A DNA stretch of 64,000 nt, taken from positions 167,001 through 231,000 of the forward strand of contig JACMZG010000040.1 of assembly GCA_018340805.1 (NCBI GenBank). Direction: 5' to 3'. Below the pieces are notes generated by a model, which did no database searches, was not told where the DNA came from, and worked only from the letters and a program-made list of their open reading frames with translations. The first letter of the stretch is position 1. Each line of letters opens with the position of its first letter. Source of the stretch: Microvelia longipes. Taxonomy: Eukaryota > Arthropoda > Insecta > Hemiptera > Veliidae. A program made the translations under genes and the position numbers. Positions 49,001 to 52,127 of this stretch are shown here, in pieces.

Positions 49001-49899
49001 AGTGGAAGCTGTCTCACTTCCAGACCCCTTATCACTTTGTTATTTTACCCAAGTCCTCTCTAAGTATAAAGTCTCTTAGAGTAAAGTAACTAGTTATGTC
49101 ACCAAATGGAAACTGTCTCACTTCCAGACCCCTTATCACTGTGTTATTTTACCCAAGTCCTCCCTCTAAGTATTAGTTTCTTTGACTAGGGTTAAGTACA
49201 GTTATGGCACCTAGTGGAAGCTGTCACACTTCCAGACCCCTTCTCACTTTGTTATTTTACCCAAGTCCTCTCTCTAAGTATAAGTCTCTTAGAGTAAAGT
49301 AACTAGTTATGTCACTTAATGGAAACTGTCTCACTTCCAGACCCCTTATCACTGTGTTATTTTACCCAAGTCCTCCCTCTAAGTATTAGTTTCTTTGACT
49401 AGGGTTAAGTACAGTTATGGCACCTAGTGGAAGCTGTCATACTTCCAGACCCCTTATCACTATGTTATTATCACTAAGTCCTCCCTCTAAGTATAAGTCT
49501 CTTTAAGTAAGAGTAACTACAGATATGTCACCAAATGGAAACTGTCGGATTTCTAAACCCGATATCAGAGTCATTTTATTCAAGTCCTTCCTCGAAGTAT
49601 TAGTCATTTGTACAAAAATGAAGAATGTTTTTTTGTACATTTTTGTTTTGTTATTTTTTGACTTCTTATTTTTTATTCTTCTGATTTATTGGGTTCTAGG
49701 CACTGATTATGACCGTTCAGGTTGAAAGCTGGCTTTGTTTTATAATAATTAATCATCTGTGGAAAGATAAACTTTATTTATTTATAAGCTTATTCCACAT
49801 CTCAGTATTTATCGGAAAAATGAAACGATTATTTACCTTCCTGCTCCTGCAAAGCATAGGCCAATGCTCCATCCTCGTGTACTAACCATTCCTTACATA
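14551..49899 (-). CDS. CCDC50: CCDC50/Ymer-like gene, nine exons, 5' end missing
   Basis: Nine exons with GT-AG boundaries join without a stop: 1721 nt, or 572 residues plus stop after the leading split codon. CCDC50 is known as a ubiquitin-binding adaptor in NF-kB, EGFR and autophagy signalling; function here is inferred from homology. Landmarks in order are CKEWLVHEDGALAYALQEQE; a charged helix ending RYRQRSRD; DEEIARNLALKLEAEE; PALPPRKP; a Q/S/H-rich linker of about 175 residues; EIARKLQEEL and DAEIAKMLQDK; the basic coil ERARAKRAREKAKA; and a Ser/Arg-rich tail. The order matches vertebrate CCDC50 long forms, including the VC(R/K)-x(5)-ED-x-x-LA-x-x-LQEQE start and the WYDAEIARKLQEEE-like block after the variable middle. 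The start exon is not visible and may lie beyond 64 kb. Exons 49837 and 46132 have second copies at 40715 and 37008. Confidence 0.9.
15290..15560 (+). repeat. Degenerate intronic tandem repeat, about 45-bp units
   Basis: Five to six units share TCGGGAGTTAAATAAAAAC-like and GGCTACGCCT-like segments with many changes. It lies in the intron between the last two CCDC50-like exons. Confidence 0.7.
15653..15729 (-). CDS. CCDC50: CCDC50-like exon, basic coiled coil
   Basis: The 77-nt exon lies between TTTTTTTTCAG and GTAATC. It encodes 25 codons, ERARAKRAREKAKAKALA followed by KKQLEEQ, and leaves a split AA. If unspliced the frame would stop at once (AAG TAA), so the donor choice is needed and fits the phase of the last exon. 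It corresponds to the Lys-rich KKAYKKAKEREK region of vertebrate CCDC50. Confidence 0.88.
15789..16025 (+). mobile_element. SINE family B with 13-bp TSD
   Basis: tRNA-Ser-like head: GTGGCCGAGGTTGTTTGAGC (A box) and GGGGTTCGCATCTCAGG (B box). The conserved 3' half has CCCAGGTGGTTCCCACAGGG and AAACGGGCATTATTATTATT. Flanked by TATATCCCCTGAC at 15776-15788 and 16026-16038. It sits in a CCDC50-like intron in the opposite orientation to the gene. Confidence 0.95.
16132..16285. mobile_element. Short MITE of the CAGCTGTCAG family
   Basis: CAGTTGACAGCGTGAGAAAA, GCAAGGGAGCCAATGGGATT and TGGATGTTAAACCACGCCCA match 2545-2695. The right end has decayed. Confidence 0.65.
16317..16433 (-). CDS. CCDC50: CCDC50-like exon, A-x-x-L helix block
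   Basis: 117 nt, phase 0 to 0, between TTTATTTCAG and GTGATT. Its 39 residues start EIARKLQEELETEVDMLERD and end EAQDAEIAKMLQDK. Vertebrate CCDC50 has the same pair (EIARKLQEE and DEEIARLLM) right after its alternatively spliced middle. The A-x-x-L helices resemble MIU ubiquitin-binding motifs. Confidence 0.93.
16500..16632 (-). repeat. Short tRNA-like dispersed repeat, copy 3
   Basis: Matches 581-735 and 1021-1175: AGCGAATTCCCTTTGG, CGCTAATGGGATCATGGCGG and CAGAGGTCCCAGATGACG. Intronic, next to the start of the large minisatellite. Confidence 0.5.
16636..18655 (+). repeat. 2-kb intronic minisatellite, 54-bp and shorter units
   Basis: About 40 units by eye. The 54-bp unit joins GTTGATATAGATGAGAGAAT, TTTGACGAGTGTTATAACTC and TAGACAGCTGCAAG. 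Units at 16.7-17.2 kb mostly lack the GACGAGTGT segment (about 44-45 bp); units from 17.25 kb on mostly keep it, and many use CAGCTG where the short ones use CAACTG. The 54-bp unit is 18 codons, so both strands show spurious open frames. It lies in the CCDC50-like intron between 16433 and 21321. Confidence 0.95.
18847..19131 (-). pseudogene. LINE RT thumb-region fragment
   Basis: Minus-strand residues HVEFVVAKLNSVYHFHRKLK, LYYGWAFPCLSNHILSCGPS and NRVLILQKR match the C-terminal RT region of CR1/Jockey-type LINEs (compare WKPHIEELHSKVSTYIFALR in the element at 51700-56510). No catalytic core; both ends truncated. Confidence 0.65.
19132..19544. other. AT-rich intronic spacer
   Basis: No gene. 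An A-rich stretch with AATAAA-like motifs at 19500-19535 could be an old retroelement tail. Confidence 0.4.
19545..19825. mobile_element. Foldback element F1, copy 1
   Basis: The left arm GATTTAGGTCTTC..GGTGGTGAC, GATGAAGAATCCGACGTTT and GGGAGGCATCTTCAGG is mirrored by CCTGAAGATGCCTCCCACAG, TCGGATTCTTCATCTACATT and GAAGACCTAAATCTTCAT. Other copies lie at 31001-31235 and 35055-35888. Non-coding, so the apparent peptide PEDASHSGSE in these elements is not a gene. Confidence 0.85.
19978..20068. repeat. Hairpin with about 28-bp arms
   Basis: GATAAGAAGATTGTATCCAT is mirrored by ATGGATACAATCTTCTTATC, with TTAGGGTTA/TAACCCTAA extending the stem. Confidence 0.85.
20406..21193. mobile_element. MITE family A with four right modules, 8-bp TSD
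   Basis: Starts CTTAGTATAATACTATATAT and ends TATAGTATTATTCTAAG, with an exact TSD ACATGCAC (20398-20405 and 21194-21201). At 788 bp it is about 250 bp longer than the copy at 55253, because the terminal module (CACCAGTCAACCGGCTTTCG through CTCCTTCTATATATA) occurs four times in tandem from about 20858. It ends about 130 bp beyond the 3' end of the Q/S-rich CCDC50-like exon, inside the following intron. Confidence 0.92.
21321..21849 (-). CDS. CCDC50: CCDC50-like large Q/S-rich exon
   Basis: 529 nt. The first base completes a GGG codon with the preceding exon; it ends CAG before GTATTT (phase 0). Its 176 residues start LPDDRARNPRIAVDIEDGLS and pass through a low-complexity linker rich in Gln, Ser and His. 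It ends with PIPRLIQEEDEITVADEEN, a WPPPPSTPELD segment and HMQEMKDQ. Vertebrate CCDC50 has a variable, alternatively spliced middle at this place; the linker sequence itself is not conserved. Open throughout with a TTTTAG acceptor. Confidence 0.9.
21900..22385 (+). repeat. Intronic minisatellite, about 26-bp unit
   Basis: Roughly 18 units of ATAAAGCAGGACTAATAATA plus CTATAA, more diverged at the left. It begins about 50 bp from the acceptor of the large exon. Confidence 0.9.
23449..23697 (+). mobile_element. SINE family B, full-length, 16-bp TSD
   Basis: Head GCCTCCGTGGCCGAGGTCGT (A box like tRNA-Ser), B box GGGGTTCGTATCCCAGG, body GGTTGCTACTACCACCCGAG, end AAACGGGCATTATTATTATA. Flanked by the exact 16-bp duplication ATCTCCCAACTTTAAA at 23433-23448 and 23698-23713, so it entered the LINE after the LINE had landed. 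Best reference copy of the family in this window. Confidence 0.97.
24490..24775 (-). mobile_element. Short retroelement tail inserted in the LINE
   Basis: The RT frame breaks between KYAKLSPI and YKKGD and resumes on the other side. The inserted minus-strand sequence ends in an AT-rich tail with AATAATAATAAA-type repeats and has a short ATCTA-like shared target. It looks like the 3' end of a 5'-truncated LINE. Confidence 0.55.
26466..26590. mobile_element. Foldback element F2, left part (split by a LINE)
   Basis: TAGTCCAAATGCCGGACCTA, TGTACTGCTTCAAACC and GCCTATCCAGAG match the left arm of the intact copy at 61058-61762. The matching continuation starts only after the LINE at 26590-27740. 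Confidence 0.7.
26590..27740 (+). pseudogene. LINE RT fragment inserted in foldback F2
   Basis: 5'-truncated within the RT palm. Visible are GIRGLAFDLFKSYLSDRFQR, MEQGVPQGSVLGPILFLI (motif B), a one-base break, then LFADDFSAVVSG (motif C), KLLGLVIDSDLTFKSHVDML, KRCLRTIYDLKYKDTCKDLF and an end near VFNALPDDIKL. The 3' tail is a short run of AATTCT units (27720-27745). CR1/Jockey group; motif A is absent. Confidence 0.85.
27765..27935. mobile_element. Foldback element F2, inner part after the LINE
   Basis: TTTTATGAAATCGCATGAAT, GTGGTTCCCTGTAAGTTGTG and CGAGTGTTTTTTCATCAAAA continue the F2 sequence broken at 26590. The right arm is missing. Confidence 0.6.
28065..28178 (-). CDS. CCDC50: CCDC50-like exon with proline-rich motif
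   Basis: 114 nt between a T-rich TTTAG acceptor and GTGAGT (phase 2 in, phase 2 out). It completes AGA, then encodes DLNLQDEDEAPALPPRKPVS and PNRIPLKNHDSNAQHSP, leaving GG for the next exon. The other frames have stops. PALPPRKP is an SH3-ligand-like motif. The downstream GGG junction agrees. Confidence 0.87.
28323..28982. mobile_element. hAT-type MITE, TAGTGATGT ends, 8-bp TSD
   Basis: Ends TAGTGATGTGGG and CTACATCACTA, flanked by CCTCATTT at 28315-28322 and 28983-28990. It is 660 bp, non-coding. The palindrome GAGAATATTCTC occurs near both ends several times, with GCTCGAGC variants. TAGTG termini with an 8-bp target are typical of hAT elements. Confidence 0.92.
28983..29190 (+). repeat. 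Dispersed repeat R2
   Basis: ATACCGTAGGTATATAGGAA, AAGTATTGTGTTTGCAAAAA and GACCTCCTGAATGGTTTTCA match 32165-32385 and, inverted, 9500-9690 and 58740-58950. Confidence 0.7.
29240..29845 (-). pseudogene. LINE fragment: RNase H end plus C-terminal region
   Basis: On the minus strand YPGHKGIDCNEVADDLARQG is the end of an RNase H domain (His and Asp kept). It is followed by KTAVNEWLRGKHQQHW, GLITGHCHLRKHMHTIGI and the Cys/His motif around CKTSSHIIFECEALAYKR. The first residues, before the Pro-Gly, come from unrelated AT-rich sequence. The 3' UTR has GTCGCAGTGCATAAGG and a TAATAATAA tail. I/Jockey-type LINE, 5'-truncated. Confidence 0.85.
29880..30735 (+). pseudogene. LINE RT C-terminal fragment
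   Basis: The first part is broken by frameshifts (NRLVLNLEKTNVIYF, YVDSNLDFKEHCKIL). From 30189 an open frame runs SVTALIYRLKVILDINQLKT, SYGIIFWYRSPLSQSIFIVQ, KRCLRIILNYKYNKSVNSAF, HSYNTRG and VFNDLPAFLKELSKN to a stop. CR1/Jockey group, 5'-truncated after motif C. Confidence 0.8.
31001..31235. mobile_element. Foldback element F1, copy 2
   Basis: Same arms as 19545-19825, with cleaner bases at the left (CTTCCGCGGTTGTTGTCATG, CTTCCGGTGGCGACCGCGTC) and a shortened right arm (GTCGGATTCTTCATCTACAT, GAAGACCTAAATCTTCATGG). It lies in a CCDC50-like intron. Confidence 0.85.
31403..31485 (-). CDS. CCDC50: CCDC50-like short exon
   Basis: 83 nt between TTTTTAATGTTTAG and GTAAAT. It encodes 27 residues, KNERVGGNVNQVGLPVHLAS then QQINNNI, and leaves AG for the next exon. 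It was found because 34673-34787 ends in phase 0 while 28065-28178 needs two incoming bases. This is the one open, properly bounded stretch between them that I could find with both phases right. Its sequence is not recognisably conserved, so support is splice sites and phase only. Confidence 0.75.
31620..31885 (+). repeat. Tandem duplication, about 130-bp units
   Basis: Two long units share GATGATGGCCCCATGTAAAA, TACTTTACTTTTTAAAATAT and GAGAGACTTCCTCCTCAAAA, with extra short CTGATGATGGCCTCTAGTTA units around them. Confidence 0.85.
32165..32385 (+). repeat. Dispersed repeat R2
   Basis: Starts CATTTATACCGTAGGTATAT, then GAAACCGGGATGAAACCGGA and GGCCTCCTGAGTGGTTTTCA, ending near AAAACTTTGTACGAAAATCA. 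It matches 58740-58950 in inverse and 28983-29190 directly. Non-coding. Confidence 0.7.
32386..33065. other. Unassigned AT-rich intron sequence
   Basis: No gene or clear repeat boundary; I see nothing to report. Confidence 0.4.
33066..33471. mobile_element. Mariner-type MITE M1, copy 1
   Basis: Ends CAGTCTATTGTTTAGTTTAA and TTTAAACTAAACGATAGACTG. A TA precedes the left end; the right flank is TG. The interior (GACAGGTCAGTTTAG, GAAGGAAGCGGGAAAAAACT, GAGGTTGGCAGC) matches 36559-36951 and 45686-46075. Non-coding. Confidence 0.85.
33597..33650 (+). mobile_element. SINE family B 3'-end fragment
   Basis: TTGAGGTGGTTCCTACAGGG, GTTATCCCTAAAGAGTTGCA and AAACAGGCAATATA match the last 60 bp of SINE B and lead into an AT tract. 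Confidence 0.65.
33648..34050. repeat. (TA)n tracts flanking a hairpin
   Basis: (TA)n lies at 33648-33735 and 33985-34050. Between them, 33797-33943 is a hairpin: AGGTGTTGTGGATTTTAGAA and ACATACGTCTTCGTCGGTCT are mirrored by GACCGACGAAGACGTATGTT and TCTAAAATCCACAACACCT, with a loop of about 15 bp. The hairpin is probably a foldback element. Confidence 0.85.
34085..34672. other. Intronic stretch with a local GC-richer patch
   Basis: 34160-34310 is clearly less AT-rich than its surroundings (for example GACGCTGGAGCGCTCAGAGC). I found no splice-bounded frame or inverted repeat. A short open frame at 34120-34314 has no recognisable similarity. Confidence 0.4.
34673..34787 (-). CDS. CCDC50: CCDC50-like exon, MIU-like helix
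   Basis: 115 nt between a CCTTACAG acceptor and GTAATA. Its first base completes ATT, then come 38 codons starting QTKDEEIARNLALKLEAEEK and ending HNLALQMQ in phase 0. DEEIARNLALKLEAEE has the acidic-x-x-x-A-x-x-L pattern of MIU ubiquitin-binding helices and matches DCEIAQEIQEKLAIEAE in vertebrate CCDC50. Confidence 0.92.
34788..35054. other. Unassigned intron spacer
   Basis: No feature recognised beyond a short TATATATATG tract near 35010. Confidence 0.4.
35055..35888. mobile_element. Foldback element F1, copy 3, split by a SINE
   Basis: The left arm (GCAATGAAGATTTAGGTCTT) stops at the SINE and resumes at 35663 (TTGTGACCGTGTCAATTTAG). The right arm is GATGCCTCTCACAGTGGAAG, GTCGGATTCTTCATCTACAT and GAAGACTTAAACCTTCATTA. 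Same family as 19545-19825 and 31001-31235. Confidence 0.85.
35087..35650 (+). mobile_element. SINE family A, full-length, 12-bp TSD
   Basis: The head contains TGTGGTGTAGTGGTTAAGGT (A box like tRNA-Glu) and GAGTTCAATCCCAGCAC (B box). The long body has AGAGGGATAAAAATTCTGTG, AAATGAAACTGGGTATAGGC and GGAGGTTTGGTTTAACAGCG. The 3' end is GGAGCTGGCAAAAAGAGCCC followed by ACTACTACCACT. Flanked by AGGTCTTCAGGT at 35075-35086 and 35651-35662. About 564 bp, unusually long for a SINE. Confidence 0.93.
35969..36402. mobile_element. Foldback element F3, about 430 bp
   Basis: Arms TATAAGCCGCGGTCGAATAT, CTAGAACGTTGGATCACCAA and CATTCACTCAACGATTTATT are mirrored by AATAAATCGTTGAGTGAATG, TTGGTGATCCAACGTTCTAG and ATATTCGACCACGCCTTATA. 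The centre near 36177 is the palindrome around TTGACGTCTAACAG. A segment in the right arm (ACTCTTTGAGATTAACCAAA) has no partner. Non-coding. Confidence 0.88.
36559..36951. mobile_element. Mariner-type MITE M1, copy 2
   Basis: TA precedes CAGTCTATCGTTTAGTTTAA; the right end is TTTAAACTAAATGGATAGACTG followed by TA. The host repeat without the MITE is present at 13480-13605, which confirms the TA target. Confidence 0.92.
37008..37137 (-). CDS. CCDC50: CCDC50-like exon (copy in block 1)
   Basis: 130 nt, same as 46132-46261 by eye. It lies between TTATCAG and GTGAGT and encodes QKHYHNNKWRNAVVREDFPL then ALTEQRKEEQEAMLRYRQRS. In the real locus there is probably only one such exon. Confidence 0.7.
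37386..38085. mobile_element. Foldback element F2 (copy in block 1)
   Basis: Arms of about 300 bp: TAGTCCAAGAGC, TTTGTACTACTTCAAACC, GCATAGTCTGCCTATCCAGA and the inverse set ending TCTGGCTTCTGACTA. Compare the intact copy at 61058-61762. TA may be the target. Open frames inside are chance. Confidence 0.8.
38325..40480 (+). repeat. Tandem array, about 109-bp units, split by an insertion
   Basis: Units share GTAACTACAGTTATGTCACC, TAATGGAAACTGTCTCACTT, CCAGACCCCTTATCACTGTG and AAGTCCTCCCTCTAAGTATA. At 39840-40350 two unit types alternate (CTAGTGGAAGCTGTC and TAATGGAAACTGTC), giving a two-unit higher-order pattern. The 38688-39761 insertion splits the array. Same family as the 90-bp array at 6975-8297. 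Confidence 0.9.
38688..39761. mobile_element. LTR-like insertion with AGTT duplication
   Basis: The array reads TACAGTT, then TGTAACG...CGTTATA, then AGTT|ATGTCACC. This gives a 4-bp duplication AGTT (38684-38687 and 39762-39765) around a 1074-bp insert with short imperfect inverted ends. That fits a solo LTR. Inside, 38908-38938 forms a GC-rich hairpin capped by GGCTTCGGCC, a C(UUCG)G tetraloop if transcribed on the plus strand. No coding frame. Confidence 0.65.
40715..40778 (-). pseudogene. CCDC50-like exon copy with a one-base insertion
   Basis: Same exon as 49837-49899 but 64 nt long: one extra C (CTTCCCTGC against CTTCCTGC on the plus strand) near its 3' end. The protein up to LQEQ is unchanged, but the phase into 37008-37137 is wrong. 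Given the other homopolymer differences between the blocks, a consensus error is more likely than real decay. Confidence 0.75.
40862..41280 (+). mobile_element. SINE family A head (copy in block 1)
   Basis: TGGTGTAGTGGTTAAGGTAT and GGGTTCAATCCCATGAC, then the family A body up to CTCTTCTGTCTA, where the plus-strand LINE is inserted. A small deletion distinguishes it from the block-2 copy at 49986. Confidence 0.85.
41281..42520 (+). pseudogene. Plus-strand LINE RT fragment (copy in block 1, frameshifted)
   Basis: Same element as 50419-51660. The frame is broken at several one- or two-base indels, for example AAAAAACC/AAAAACC, AAGGGT/AAGGGGT, TTTTC/TTTTTC and CGTTTAATC/CGTATTTAATC. The block-2 copy is open at these sites. 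Confidence 0.8.
42600..44586 (-). pseudogene. Minus-strand LINE, 3' part (copy in block 1)
   Basis: Same element as the 3' part of 51700-56510, cut by the N gap. The frame 43108-43683 is open across motif B (GAGQGSVLGPFAFI) and motif C (FVDDNTIV), where the block-2 copy is frameshifted. Conversely block 2 is open across VVPVFKKGDKDCPSSYRPLS to motif A while this copy is broken after KIDFLV. Confidence 0.8.
44587..45586. other. Assembly gap, exactly 1000 N
   Basis: A round-number run of N is a placeholder of unknown true size. Open frames drawn across it are meaningless. Confidence 0.99.
45686..46075. mobile_element. Mariner-type MITE M1 (copy in block 2)
   Basis: Same insertion as 36559-36951, same TA flanks, with a few one-base length differences. 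Confidence 0.9.
46132..46261 (-). CDS. CCDC50: CCDC50-like exon, charged helix
   Basis: 130 nt (phase 1 in, phase 2 out) between TTATCAG and GTGAGT. It completes GTT with the previous exon, then encodes QKHYHNNKWRNAVVREDFPL and ALTEQRKEEQEAMLRYRQRS and RD, leaving AT. The E/Q/R-rich second half corresponds to the KAQAQLQKRYKDLEQQD stretch of vertebrate CCDC50. Confidence 0.9.
46513..47213. mobile_element. Foldback element F2 (copy in block 2)
   Basis: Same insertion as 37386-38085. Here the right end reads CTGGCTTCTGGACTA, a better inverse of the left TAGTCCAAGAGC than in block 1. Confidence 0.82.
47447..49600 (+). repeat. Tandem array, about 109-bp units (copy in block 2)
   Basis: Same array as 38325-40480 with the same inserted element. 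Several units are one or two bases different in length. Confidence 0.88.
47810..48879. mobile_element. LTR-like insertion (copy in block 2)
   Basis: Same insert as 38688-39761 with AGTT at 47806-47809 and 48880-48883; 1070 bp. The tetraloop hairpin is intact. Confidence 0.65.
49837..49899 (-). CDS. CCDC50: CCDC50-like exon, N-terminal MIU-like motif
   Basis: 63 nt between TTTGTTACAG and GTAAAT (phase 1 in, phase 1 out). After a split codon it encodes CKEWLVHEDGALAYALQEQE. Vertebrate CCDC50 has [21 protein letters not shown] at residues of about 17-37. This is the strongest single homology in the window. A preceding exon with the start codon must exist upstream; I did not find it before 64000. 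Confidence 0.93.
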
Positions 49900-49985
49900 C
49901 TGTAACAAATCAATAACATTACAAGTTAAGTTATGTGTATTAAACATATTTACCCTAAATGAAACTGGGTATAGGGAAAATTTGA

Positions 49986-50418
49986 AGTCATCCGTGGTGT
50001 AGTGGTTAAGGTATGCGGCCACTGGATGGACTTTAAACTTCCGAGTTTATTTAGTCATGGGTTCAATCCCATGACTAAATCTCCATGATTTTTATGAGAG
50101 GGATACAAATTCTGCGTATCACGTCCTTCAGAAGGGACGTAAAAACCGGTGGTCTCGAGCCTGTGCGTTGCCATGTACTCGTTAAAGATATCTTATCCTA
50201 AATGAAACTGGGTATAGACAAAATTTAGGACCCTCATAGTAGATTCATTATAATACTAAAGTGTGTCTGCCTTGTAGTTTAAAGTGTATGGAGGTTTGGT
50301 TTAATAGCGAGGGCACGTGTTGTTCCTAGTTTTCACTAGACTATAAGAATCAGTGAAAATATGTATGATTGCTTAAAAAAGCATGAGAGTAACCATATAA
50401 ATTCACAGCTCTTCTGTC
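49986..50418 (+). mobile_element. SINE family A head, split by a LINE
   Basis: TGGTGTAGTGGTTAAGGTAT (A box), GGGTTCAATCCCATGAC (B box), then ATACAAATTCTGCGTATCAC and GGTGGTCTCGAGCCTGTGCG to TTCTGTCTA. The family continues at about 51661 (GATTAGATGAAATATACCTA) after a LINE, and again at about 56527 (GTAGAACACTATCTTAGTGA) after a second LINE. Confidence 0.9.
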
Positions 50419-51660
50419 TAAGACTTATACACACAAACAAACAAACAATAGCAAAAGACGGCACTTCAAACAATAGCAGAAGTCATGACGCTTTCAAAAA
50501 CAAAGAAGAATTGCTTGCTCTATCGTGTGACATTTCAAAAACCTTTGACTGCATTTATTTTCAGGCGTTGAAACTTAAGCTGCTGAGTAGTGGGATAAGG
50601 GGTCTCCCTCTGGAGCTCATTATGTCATATCTCACAAAAATGATTCAACAGGTACACGTTAACGGAAAACTACCTGACGCGAGAGAATTACAGTATGGAG
50701 TTCCTCAAGTATCTGTTCTAGGCCCCATTCTTTTTCTTATCTACTGTAATGATCTTCCTGACTTCAGCCATAGGTGCATTAGATTTGCAGACGATACAAC
50801 GTATTTAATCAAGAACGCCAATAGACAGACTCTATTGAATCAGAAAGATGTAGTTATTAGTAGAGCTAAAGACTGGTTTCAAACCAATTCGCTGACACTT
50901 AATGATGGAAAGAGTCAAGTGTTGATATTTTCGCTGAAATCGCCAGATAGAGAGAATTCGCTGAAGCTCATTGGAGTTACTCTGGATTCTCTACTCACCA
51001 GGGAGAAGCATACTTCTCAACTGGCAAAGAAGCTATCATCAGTTCTCTTCCTACTCAGGAAATTATCAGAAGTATTGGATGTAAAAACCATGATATCAGT
51101 GTACTACGCCTACTTCTTTTCAAGAATTTCTTATTGTGCTGCCTTGTGGGGAACCAGCACCAGAGCTCTAAATATTTTTCTACTCCAAAAAAAGGCCCTG
51201 CGTATAATTTTTAACTTACAATATTTCTGAAACGTGTAAGCCCCTATTTAAGAAATTCTCTCTTATGACTCTACCGTCTTTTGTTTTATAACTTGCTTTT
51301 ATCTATTCACTCGGAAAGTAACCGCCATAGAAATATGATAATCATAACTATAATACTAGATATAACCATATGCTAATAGTACCTCACTGTGACTTCATAA
51401 AACTTTTAATTCGCCTAAATAGTTGCCATTAAAATGTATGATTGCCTGAAGCCTAAAACTCAAAACTTAGAGTTAACAGCATTCGCTAAGCAAATAAAAA
51501 CATATTTGATTAAGGAAGCTTTTTATTCTATAAACGATTTTATAAATAATTGTTCTTTGTAATTAAGTTAAGATTTTGACTCAGAGACACAATTGTAATT
51601 TTACTTTTGTAATTTTATGTATTTATATCAACTCTTAGAAAATAAATAAATAAATAAAAA
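50419..51660 (+). pseudogene. LINE RT fragment inserted in SINE A, long open frame
   Basis: An open frame (50361-51230) starts in SINE sequence and runs into RT: ALSCDISKTFDCIYFQALKL (motif A), QYGVPQVSVLGPILFLIYCN (motif B, with Val where Gly is usual), CIRFADDTTYLIKNANRQTL (motif C), then ISYCAALWGTSTRALNIFLL and QKKALRIIFN. After one frame break the end is NYNTRYNHM and a (TAAA)n tail at 51640-51658. CR1/Jockey group, 5'-truncated. The Q-V-S change could impair catalysis. Confidence 0.88.
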
Positions 51661-51715
51661 TAGATTAGATGAAATATACCTACACTTGAAATTAGGAGTA
51701 GAACCTACTTATAAA
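51661..51715 (+). mobile_element. SINE family A middle segment between two LINEs
   Basis: TAGATTAGATGAAATATACC and TACACTTGAAATTAGGAGTA match 63189-63230 of the full-length SINE. The next SINE base string (GTAGAACACTATC) is found only at 56529. Confidence 0.8.
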
Positions 51716-52127
51716 AGGAGTAAAATAAAAATAAAATAAAATAAATAAATTCTTTATTTCCATTAAATTATTTACAATAATAATAGGAAAAACCATCACC
51801 CTTACTAAACTAACTTAGCTAAAAATTAAAATTAAAATATTCGTCAAGGTTATAAAATGGCTCTTGTTCCAACCTATTTTTAATTTCTGATTTATAATGC
51901 TTAAAATCTAAACCTTGCACATTTTTAGGTAGTTTATTGTACATTCTTATGCCTAACACAGACTGCCCTACCTGAGCGTTACTTAGTCTATGCTCAGGTA
52001 TTTTGAGTACATTCCTATTCCTCGTACTGTACTTGTGATTATCACCATTTATTTTGTAACTACATAGATTTTGTTTAACGAATAATAATAATTATATATA
52101 TATATAAATTAATTATTGTCATAATTT

